Origin: Candidatus Bathyarchaeota archaeon | GTDB taxonomy: Archaea; Thermoproteota; Bathyarchaeia; Bathyarchaeales; DTEX01 | NCBI GenBank assembly: GCA_003601835.1 | Contig: PIYB01000007.1 | Coordinates: 1 to 34,416 of the forward strand | Direction: 5' to 3' | Length of the DNA: 34,416 nt | In this document: positions 27,353 to 34,416 of the stretch, one piece after another | Numbering within the stretch: position 1 is the first letter of the stretch | Layout of the letters: the number at the start of each line of letters is the position of its first letter | Position numbers and translations under genes: made by a program | The notes under the pieces: generated by a model | What the model saw: only the letters and a program-made list of their open reading frames with translations | Told to the model about the DNA's origin: nothing | The model's database searches: none

Positions 27353-28643
27353 TTTCTCCTCCTAAATGAACGATGTCCCGAAGAAACTTTGGGTAGGATT
27401 TATTTATGCATTCGACGCCACGAATCACCGTGCGCCCGCGAGTCCTTAACGCAGCAACGACGCACGCCATTGCAATTCTGTGATCCCCGTGAGAATCCAG
27501 CTGGGCGGCATGAAACTCTGGTACCCCTTCTATTTCTAGAACATCGTTTGAGGCGTTGATCTTTGCGCCTAGCTTTGTTAACTCGCTTAGCAAGGCGGCT
27601 ATCCTGTCCGACTCCTTAAAACGCAGCCTCTTCACCGATCTAATCACAGATTTTCCAGCAGCTAAGCAGCAGAGAACCGCGCAGACCGGAACCAGATCAG
27701 GATTATCACGTAAATCAACGTTTACCGGTTTCAATTCTCCATTAAGCCCGTGGACCTCAACAAAGTCTTCGCCGATATTGACCTGAACATTCATCTTTGT
27801 CAACAAGTCAACGATCGCTCGGTCGCCTTGCACAGAATTCCTTGCCAGATTTTCAACCTTCACATGTGAGTCTGTGATGGTTGCGGCGGCAAGCAGGAAG
27901 GCTGCGGACGAGTAGTCTCCTTCTATTGCGTGATCGTGTGGCTTATACTTCTGTTGGGAGGGCACGTGGAATTTTCCATATCCGGACTGAACCTTCACAT
28001 GTACTCCGTGTTCTTGTAGAACTTTCAATGTCATCTTCACGTAGGGTTTGGATACAAGTGGGGTTGATAGAACTATGTCCACATCTTTTTCAGCCATAGG
28101 CGCGGCGAAAAGTAGACCTGAAACGAATTGGGAGCTAATGTCACCTCGGAGGCAAGTCTTTCCGCCGGGTATTTTTCCTCCGAACATAACCAGAGGGGGG
28201 CAACCGTTTCCACGCGTGGAATAGCATTGGACACCAAGCTGCCTCAAAGCCGTCAATGCTGGGTTCATCGGTCTCCTACGGAGACTGTCGCCGCCTGTTA
28301 ACACAGAGATACCGTCTGCCAATGCGCAGACTGGTGTGAGAAAACGCATGGTTGAGGCTGAATCTTTGCAGTTCACAACATCTGGAGGGGTGACAAGTTT
28401 TGAATGTCCGCGGACTTCGAATGTTCCTTCCTTTGTTTGATGTATCTCTGCTCCTAGCATGCTGCAAGCGTTAACAGTAGCTAATGTGTCGTCACAGATG
28501 AGCGCGTTCTCTATATTTGACGTTCCCTCTGAAAGCGCAGCTGCTATCAGAGCTCTGTGCGTGTAGGATTTGGAAGGAGGCGCCTTAACTGTTCCGTTAA
28601 GCCGGTTTACCTTTTTTACAACAATATCTGTCAACCTTTTCAC
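27339..28643 (-). CDS. aroA: 3-phosphoshikimate 1-carboxyvinyltransferase (EPSP synthase)
   Basis: GTVKAPPSKSYTHRALIAAALSEG, DSASTMRFLTPVCALADG. Start placed at a GTG overlapping the shikimate kinase stop (GTGA), 22 codons into the supplied ORF. Confidence 0.96.
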   Translation of the reverse strand: MKRLTDIVVKKVNRLNGTVKAPPSKSYTHRALIAAALSEGTSNIENALICDDTLATVNACSMLGAEIHQTKEGTFEVRGHSKLVTPPDVVNCKDSASTMRFLTPVCALADGISVLTGGDSLRRRPMNPALTALRQLGVQCYSTRGNGCPPLVMFGGKIPGGKTCLRGDISSQFVSGLLFAAPMAEKDVDIVLSTPLVSKPYVKMTLKVLQEHGVHVKVQSGYGKFHVPSQQKYKPHDHAIEGDYSSAAFLLAAATITDSHVKVENLARNSVQGDRAIVDLLTKMNVQVNIGEDFVEVHGLNGELKPVNVDLRDNPDLVPVCAVLCCLAAGKSVIRSVKRLRFKESDRIAALLSELTKLGAKINASNDVLEIEGVPEFHAAQLDSHGDHRIAMACVVAALRTRGRTVIRGVECINKSYPKFLRDIVHLGGEIVER

Positions 28644-29512
28644 GGCACCACATGGGCTTTTATGGAGTTGATCTTGGTCTCGATTATCTCGCCTTGGAAT
28701 TTCTGCCAAGCTTCTTTAACATAATCTACCTTTTCCGGAGGCACCACAGCGGCAACGGCTGGTCCTGTGCCGGAAAGTCCTGAGGCTAAGGCTCCAGCAT
28801 CTAAAGCATCTATTGCCGCCTTTGTATCGTACTTCAGAACCGTTGAGTAAGCAAGCCCATTAAGGGTCATTGCTGCCCAATATTCGTCTTGAAGCGCAAG
28901 TTTATGTAAAGCCTTGACTTCTCTTCCGATAAGTTTCATCTTCTTAACATCGGATTTGGCTGTGTAAACCTTTTCAGAGGGAACGTGAATAAGGACAGGA
29001 TAGTTTTCTCTCGGATGCACCTGTTTTAAGATTTTCCTGTTGTAATTGTCCGTTATCACAATATCCCCGAAGTACGATGCACAAGCATCGTCAAATGCGC
29101 CTGTTATGGTAACCCCCGCATCCAACGCGGCGTCAACGCCCAGATTAACAACAGTCAAATCGTCAACTTCTTGACCTAAGGCTGCAATAACCGCTACTGT
29201 AACGGCGTTAGCGGCTGCGCTGCTGCTTTTTAGCCCTCTTGCAATTGGAATGTCTGACTTGGTCTCCACATACGCGCCGTATTCATCTTCAAGTCTGAAA
29301 TGTTTCAACACGCGATTGACGGTCTTCTCTATCAGGATTGTGCTTTCCTCTGGATGCGATAGGATTCGTCCTTCGACATGTCCTGGTTCGCTGGTCAGTT
29401 TCACAAAGGCTTCCGTTTTCAGTTCGACGCCTAATGCTGCCCCGAAACCGCATGAAATCGCATTGATAATTGTGACCGCTCCGTGTGCAACAGCCTTTCC
29501 CACAAGCGCCAT
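28640..29512 (-). CDS. aroK: Archaeal-type (GHMP) shikimate kinase
   Basis: GKAVAHGAVTIINAISCGFGAALGVEL, DIPIARGLKSSSAAANAVTVAVIAAL, GLSGTGPAVAAVV. Confidence 0.93.
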   Translation of the reverse strand: MALVGKAVAHGAVTIINAISCGFGAALGVELKTEAFVKLTSEPGHVEGRILSHPEESTILIEKTVNRVLKHFRLEDEYGAYVETKSDIPIARGLKSSSAAANAVTVAVIAALGQEVDDLTVVNLGVDAALDAGVTITGAFDDACASYFGDIVITDNYNRKILKQVHPRENYPVLIHVPSEKVYTAKSDVKKMKLIGREVKALHKLALQDEYWAAMTLNGLAYSTVLKYDTKAAIDALDAGALASGLSGTGPAVAAVVPPEKVDYVKEAWQKFQGEIIETKINSIKAHVVP

Positions 29513-29543
29513 CGCCGTGTTTCGCCTCCCTTCATTCTTCTTT

Positions 29544-30407
29544 TCATCTTTCCTTCAGTTCCCGCAACGCCGCGTCCATCATGACCTTTATTGGCGGTTC
29601 AACGCCAGTCCAAATCTCGAATGAGATTGCCCCCTGAAACACAAGCATAGTTAGACCATTAACGGTCTTCGCGCCTTTCTTCTTTGCTTCGCTAAGCAGT
29701 CTCGTCTCAAGAGGGTTATAAACGAGGTCGAAGACCGTCAAGCTAGGATGGAGAAGACTGGGGTTAACAGGTGTAACATCTGTGTTCGGTCGCATTCCGA
29801 CGGGGGTCGCGTTTACAAGAATGTCTGCGTCTTCGAGTTCTTTCTTGACGTTTTCGTCGTCAAGTTTCCCCGCTCTCGTCTCCGCAGCGTTTTCTGACAT
29901 GCAGGAAAGATTATTCACCAAGTTCTCTGCTCGTTTCAGGGTTCTGTTCAAAACTACGAGTTCTCTTGCTTCCTTTGCCAGAGCGAACGAGACTGATCTC
30001 GAAGCGCCGCCTGCTCCTAAAACAACGATTTTCTTTCCAGACGGATCTGTTCCGTGGTACTTTAGAGCTTTCAAGGCGCCCATCCCGTCGGTTGTGTAAC
30101 CGATTAGTCTTCCATTCTTGTTCAAGATCGTGTTAACTGAACCTATGCTCTCAGCGGTCTTATCCAGTTCGTCAAGGTACTTGATGACATCTATCTTGTG
30201 AGGCATCGTGACGTTCAATCCACGAATCCCAAAACTGCGCATACCTTGAACGGCGCTGTGAAGATGTTCTTTTTTCACGGTGAAAACTACATAGACATAG
30301 TCTAAGCCAAGATGTTGAAACGCGGCATTCTGAAAACAGGGACTCAAAGAATGTTCCACAGGATTCCCTATCAACCCGCAAACTTTCGTCTTACCAGAAA
30401 TCCTCAT
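29544..30407 (-). CDS. aroE: Shikimate dehydrogenase
   Basis: VCGLIGNPVEHSLSPCFQNAAFQHLGLDYVY, LNVTMPHKIDVIKYLDELD, VVLGAGGASRSVSFALA. Confidence 0.96.
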   Translation of the reverse strand: MRISGKTKVCGLIGNPVEHSLSPCFQNAAFQHLGLDYVYVVFTVKKEHLHSAVQGMRSFGIRGLNVTMPHKIDVIKYLDELDKTAESIGSVNTILNKNGRLIGYTTDGMGALKALKYHGTDPSGKKIVVLGAGGASRSVSFALAKEARELVVLNRTLKRAENLVNNLSCMSENAAETRAGKLDDENVKKELEDADILVNATPVGMRPNTDVTPVNPSLLHPSLTVFDLVYNPLETRLLSEAKKKGAKTVNGLTMLVFQGAISFEIWTGVEPPIKVMMDAALRELKER

Positions 30408-31105
30408 AAGTCAACACCAAGTTTTCTGTAGATCTTCCTTAGATCGGCTATTGATATTTGTCCTGAAGCCGTTTCCAACGTGCTTTCAAGCGAAGCGAAA
30501 GTGAAAACGGCGCCGAAAAATGGAGAAAGAACCCTGGAAAGGATTCCTTTTCCGCCCATAGCGAAACAAACTAGTTCTGTAGCATCCTTCATCTTGTGAG
30601 CGAAAAGCAAACAATTAATGTTGTCCGCCAAGTTGTTAGCTTTAGTGACAAGCTTGCAGACCTTTGCTGCTGCTTCGATCTGTGACCTGACAATCTTTTC
30701 CATCTCAGACTCAGATGGCGTACGCTGGAAATTGTGAAACGAAACAATGGGGTTTGAACCGGAATCTCTTATTCTACGGACTATTTCATTCAGGTTCGCA
30801 GTGGTCAATTCTACGTCAACATACTGGAACCCTATCTCGGCTGCTTTGATCAAGGTTTGGACTCTTTGTTCCTCGTTTTGCCGGCGATATCCTCCTTGGC
30901 TGTATTGTCTGTTTGTAGCGATAAGCGGCACCGAAGCCTCCTTAATGGTCTCGTTAAGCTGATCAAGGTCGTCAGAAGCACTCATATCCAGATAGTCTAA
31001 ACGTATCTCAATCAGATCTGCGCCCGCCTCCTCCGCTCTTCTGATCATGGATGGTAGATCGGAGATTCTCGTAGCCGGCAAAGGGACGCAGATCTTGGGA
31101 TTCAC
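30404..31105 (-). CDS. aroD: 3-dehydroquinate dehydratase type I
   Basis: ADLIEIRLDYLDM, PLIATNRQYSQGG, VDVELT, KLVTKANNLADN; 4-bp overlaps with both neighbours. Confidence 0.93.
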   Translation of the reverse strand: MNPKICVPLPATRISDLPSMIRRAEEAGADLIEIRLDYLDMSASDDLDQLNETIKEASVPLIATNRQYSQGGYRRQNEEQRVQTLIKAAEIGFQYVDVELTTANLNEIVRRIRDSGSNPIVSFHNFQRTPSESEMEKIVRSQIEAAAKVCKLVTKANNLADNINCLLFAHKMKDATELVCFAMGGKGILSRVLSPFFGAVFTFASLESTLETASGQISIADLRKIYRKLGVDL

Positions 31106-32214
31106 AGTTCGATCACCCGTTCTTCCTTCACAAGGGTTCCGAAGTGTCTGCCGCCTTCTTCAAGGTGTACAAGAACCTTGTCGCCCGGAGCAAGTTCGCT
31201 CACGGATTTGCTTCCGTTTTCTGTCACTAGCCTTATTGTTTCGGCGTTCTGGAGAATCGTTTTAACGGTTCGTCCTTCACATTCCGCTTCAATCATTAGC
31301 AGCGGTCTCCATTCTATCTTAGCGCGGCAAAGGGTTGTGGTTCGGCTTCTTCCTTCACGGTCCACTATGAGAACCTCATCTCCAGCCTTCAACTCAGAAA
31401 GGTACCGGGTCTTTCCGCCAGGTGCAAGAACATAAAGCGCAATTGACCCGGCGTTAACCCTGAAGGGACGAGGAGCAACAAAGGGGGTTTCATGAACCTC
31501 AGCTTCCACAAGGAAGAGGCTTGCAGATTGGCAACCAACAAGCAGTCCTTCTCCTTCCTTCATCAAATCGCATGTGTCAATGCACACACGTGCGCCTGAA
31601 CTTAGGGATTTGATGTTTTTGACTTCTGCGGGAATAAGCGGTATGGTTTCAGCGGATTCAATCTCTGATGTTCTGGTCTTGACTTCTTTAACGGTTTCAT
31701 GAATCTTCAGTATTTGCCTGATGTCTGAAACGTCAGCTACGATTCCATCTACACCTATCTCAAGAGTTTCTAGGGCGGTCTTTGCTTCCTGAACATCTGA
31801 AACCGATGCGAGAAGCCTAGTTTTGCCCTGTGTTGTCGCTATAAGATTTTCTATAGGGATTATCTTCCAGTCTGGACATACCGCTAAGATGTAGTCAGCT
31901 GCTGCTTCGGCTGCTGCTAGAATCTTTTTTTCGTCTCCTTTCGATTTAACCGTGACGGCGACGCAGACTTTACGGTCTGATTTTCTGATCTCTTGGATGT
32001 CACTGAGGTTTTCTGTAAGTATGATGTCTCCTTTTTCTGAAGAGGTTACCAATGTGGTTGCTCCTGATTTTCTAGCCAGCTCGATATCTTCAGGTTCAAC
32101 CATGAAAGCAGAGACCACAGACGAAGTCTTCCTTATAATCTTCTTTTTTGTCTTCTCATCTAGGGTTGGGTCAATTTTTACCCATAATTCTCTCATTTCA
32201 TGTTTTTCCTCCAA
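31102..32214 (-). CDS. 3-dehydroquinate synthase II (AroB', MJ1249-like)
   Basis: ELWVKIDPTLDEKTKKKIIRKTSSVVSAFMVEPEDIELARKSG; VGCQSASLFLVEAEVHETPFVAPRPFRVNAGSIALYVLAPGGKTRYLSELKAGDEVLIVD. Confidence 0.94.
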   Translation of the reverse strand: MEEKHEMRELWVKIDPTLDEKTKKKIIRKTSSVVSAFMVEPEDIELARKSGATTLVTSSEKGDIILTENLSDIQEIRKSDRKVCVAVTVKSKGDEKKILAAAEAAADYILAVCPDWKIIPIENLIATTQGKTRLLASVSDVQEAKTALETLEIGVDGIVADVSDIRQILKIHETVKEVKTRTSEIESAETIPLIPAEVKNIKSLSSGARVCIDTCDLMKEGEGLLVGCQSASLFLVEAEVHETPFVAPRPFRVNAGSIALYVLAPGGKTRYLSELKAGDEVLIVDREGRSRTTTLCRAKIEWRPLLMIEAECEGRTVKTILQNAETIRLVTENGSKSVSELAPGDKVLVHLEEGGRHFGTLVKEERVIEL

Positions 32215-33493
32215 GTTGACTTTTTAGCTCTGAGTTGTTGTTAATCGCTACCGCTTCTTCTATTAACTGAATCGCCTTCTTTCGGTTCTTAAGGTCCACA
32301 AACACCACGACGCTGGACGTGATGGTGAAGGTGCCATAAATGTTTATGTTTGCAGAGTTTAAGGCTTTAGTTATGCTACTTATTACTCCGGGGGTTTCCT
32401 CAAGCCCGATTCCTTTAACCCTTATGAAAGCAAGATTCTTCCTTACGCCCATGGCTAGAGTACTTCGGTGCCTAACGACAATTGAATGAATCAGCTCCAA
32501 AAGAGTCTCACCAGCCTTTACTGGAAGATACAGGACTAGAGAATTATGGTTTATAGACATGCCCAGCAACGGCGCCTTCGCTTTGTTAATCTCTCGAAGA
32601 ATTTCAGCGAGAGTCTGCATGGATTCCGAGACGGCTTTGCCGACTATTGTGATCGCCATTGCAGAACCTGAATACGGATCGACAAAGATGCTTTTAGGAA
32701 AGCTACCTCGAATTATGGTTCCCTCAGCGTCAAGGCTTCCAGCTGAATTACTGATAACTTTCACGTCCATTTCCGGGTTTTTGTATCGCAAAGCCTTTTT
32801 GTGAATGAACTTGGTGCCAGAATCAGCCAAACCCACAAGGGCATCCATCGAAATTTCTTTTATTTTCAGAGGTTTCTTGATGACCTTTGGGTCAGCTGTC
32901 ATAATTCCCTCCACATCTGTGACCAAAACAACCTGGTCGGCGGCTAACGCTTGAGCCAGAATCATGGCTGTGATGTCGCTTCCCCCTCTTCCCAACGTTG
33001 TTATCTTCCCGTGTTCCGTTTTACCGATGAAGCCGGGAACGACTACAATTACACCCTTTTCAAGCAGCGGTTGAACGTGTCTTTTGATTAATCTTTCGCA
33101 GACAGGTAAAATTGGTTTAGCGTTCAGATGAACATCATCGGTTATAATAGGCCAGTCAGGGTCAACTGGATCCATGTAACGGCTTTCCCAACCGTGAGCC
33201 CGTAGAGACGCCGAGAAGATTCTTGCATTGGTTCTTTCACCCATAGCAATTATGTCATCTAACTCGTCGTTTGGAATCTCTTCTCCGCACGCTGTTTTCG
33301 CCGTGTCAATCAGATGATCCGTTGTCTTCCCCATCGCAGAGACGACAACAGCGATCTGGACGCCTTGCTCAGCCTTTTTTATGACCGAGTTCGCTGCCCG
33401 GGATATTGCTGTTCCATCAGCTAGGCTGCTTCCTCCGAACTTGGCAACGAGGCGACCGAACGGTTTTTTGTCTTTTTTCATTTTCATCATCAA
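32198..33493 (-). CDS. lysC: Aspartate kinase
   Basis: LVAKFGGSSLADGTAISRA, PGFIGKTEHGKITTLGRGGSDITAMILAQAL, C-terminal ACT-like region; 17-bp overlap with the next gene. Confidence 0.93.
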   Translation of the reverse strand: MMMKMKKDKKPFGRLVAKFGGSSLADGTAISRAANSVIKKAEQGVQIAVVVSAMGKTTDHLIDTAKTACGEEIPNDELDDIIAMGERTNARIFSASLRAHGWESRYMDPVDPDWPIITDDVHLNAKPILPVCERLIKRHVQPLLEKGVIVVVPGFIGKTEHGKITTLGRGGSDITAMILAQALAADQVVLVTDVEGIMTADPKVIKKPLKIKEISMDALVGLADSGTKFIHKKALRYKNPEMDVKVISNSAGSLDAEGTIIRGSFPKSIFVDPYSGSAMAITIVGKAVSESMQTLAEILREINKAKAPLLGMSINHNSLVLYLPVKAGETLLELIHSIVVRHRSTLAMGVRKNLAFIRVKGIGLEETPGVISSITKALNSANINIYGTFTITSSVVVFVDLKNRKKAIQLIEEAVAINNNSELKSQLGGKT

Positions 33494-33505
33494 AACCCCA
33501 AAACG

Positions 33506-33579
33506 GAAGAAACCAGAGACCGTAAAAGGAAGTTTCCGGTTTCTTCAGCCTAATATGTAGTATAAAAGCTGAAGAAACG
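33506..33579. promoter_or_regulatory. Candidate regulatory array: three GAAGAAAC elements flanking a TATA-like region
   Basis: GAAGAAACC (33506-33514, +), GGTTTCTTC (33538-33546, inverted), GAAGAAACG (33571-33579, +); the 2nd and 3rd form a perfect 10-bp inverted repeat TTTCTTCAGC(18)GCTGAAGAAA. Confidence 0.45.
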
Positions 33580-33837
33580 CGTCATTCGCGTAGTGTAGAG
33601 AAACCTTAACGAGCGCATGTTTTCCATCTGAAGGCTCTCCGCTTTTCCGTCTCTACCATTATCTCGTATATAAGCCTTGTGAAGACAGGGACTAATTCCT
33701 TTTTGCGTATTGGTAGAACAAGTCATACAATGGGTTTCGGCGAAATCTTGCTGTCTGAAGCAAAATCTTTTATGCGGAAACCTTGTTTACTCTAGGGGTG
33801 CATCGCTCAATAAGCTCATCAAAAGAGAGTGTAGGTT

Positions 33838-34416
33838 ATGACAGAGATAGGTAAGAAAATTCGAATGGACCGGATAATGAATAGGGATACGGGAAAGACG
33901 GTTATAATCCCCATGGATCATGGATTAACAGTTGGCCCTATTCATGGACTGGAAGACATGCGAGTCGCAGTTAACAAGGTCGCAGAGGGAGGAGCCAACG
34001 CTGTTCTTTTGCATAAAGGGATCATACGGGCGGGTTACAGAGGCTACGGAAAAGACATTGGGTTAATAATGCATCTCTCTGGAAGCACAGCGTTAGGACC
34101 TGACCCTAACGACAAGGTTCTCGTAGCAGATGTGATTGAGGCAATAAAGATGGGTGCAGACGCGGTATCGATTCACATTAATGTAGGCTCAAAAACTGAA
34201 CCTGCTCAGTTGAAGGTTCTTGGCGACGTAGCTAGGATCTGTGAAGATTGGGGCATGCCTTTACTGGCGATGGTGTATCCGAGAGGGGAGAAGATTAAGA
34301 ATCAATATGATGTTGACGTTGTAAAACATGCGGCTCGTATAGGTGCTGAACTGGGCGCGGACATTGTCAAGACTAATTACACGGGAAGCCCGGAGACATT
34401 CAGAGAAGTAGTTAAA
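33838..34416 (+). CDS. 2-amino-3,7-dideoxy-D-threo-hept-6-ulosonate (ADH) synthase (AroA', MJ0400-like), 3' end beyond window
   Basis: ATG at 33838, open to the window end (193 codons): [94 protein letters not shown]. Confidence 0.92.
   Translation, partial: MTEIGKKIRMDRIMNRDTGKTVIIPMDHGLTVGPIHGLEDMRVAVNKVAEGGANAVLLHKGIIRAGYRGYGKDIGLIMHLSGSTALGPDPNDKVLVADVIEAIKMGADAVSIHINVGSKTEPAQLKVLGDVARICEDWGMPLLAMVYPRGEKIKNQYDVDVVKHAARIGAELGADIVKTNYTGSPETFREVVK

Noticed and set aside
30751-30775. tRNA T-arm-like string GGTTTGAACCGGAATC
   Set aside because: Lies inside the aroD coding frame, with no surrounding cloverleaf.
33838-34416. Class I aldolase (DhnA family) as the missing tagatose/fructose-bisphosphate aldolase for the AgaS/PfkB cluster
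   Set aside because: Sequence closely follows ADH synthase (MJ0400-like) and it sits beside the aromatic operon ~24 kb from the sugar genes.
1-34416. CRISPR arrays, transposons/IS elements, toxin-antitoxin or defence systems
   Set aside because: No regularly spaced repeats, transposase-like ORFs or recognisable defence domains found on reading the window and ORF list.

Overview
Archaeal chromosomal segment, judged from ribosomal protein L15e, pyruvoyl-type arginine decarboxylase, UPF0282/UPF0280, GHMP-type shikimate kinase, ADH synthase plus DHQ synthase II, and TTTAAATA-like promoters. Lineage beyond Archaea is not established. The content is mainly biosynthetic. (i) A tightly packed minus-strand aromatic operon (aspartate kinase, DHQ synthase II, aroD, aroE, archaeal aroK, aroA, aroC; ~33.5-26.2 kb) lies divergent from the ADH synthase gene. 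(ii) A homocysteine-synthesis type cluster (DUF39-CBS, NIL-ferredoxin, UPF0280). (iii) purS-purL-purQ. (iv) A sugar/amino-sugar type cluster (DapB-like dehydrogenase, AgaS-like SIS protein, PfkB kinase) divergent from a Gfo/Idh/MocA gene that carries an apparent frameshift. (v) glyA, gcvT, pheA, pdaD, rpl15e and a DUF1537 kinase. Most notable non-routine signals: a tRNA-His(GTG) with a D-loop about 30 nt too long (candidate non-canonical intron); three GAAGAAAC elements spaced ~32 bp around the aromatic-operon TATA box; tail-to-tail paralogous nucleotidyltransferase genes at the left edge next to a CitG-like gene; a decayed arylsulfotransferase-like gene; a possible promoter-driven C/D-box-like small RNA at ~4.58 kb; and palindromes in promoter regions. 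No CRISPR array, transposon, defence system or clearly new multi-gene system was found.
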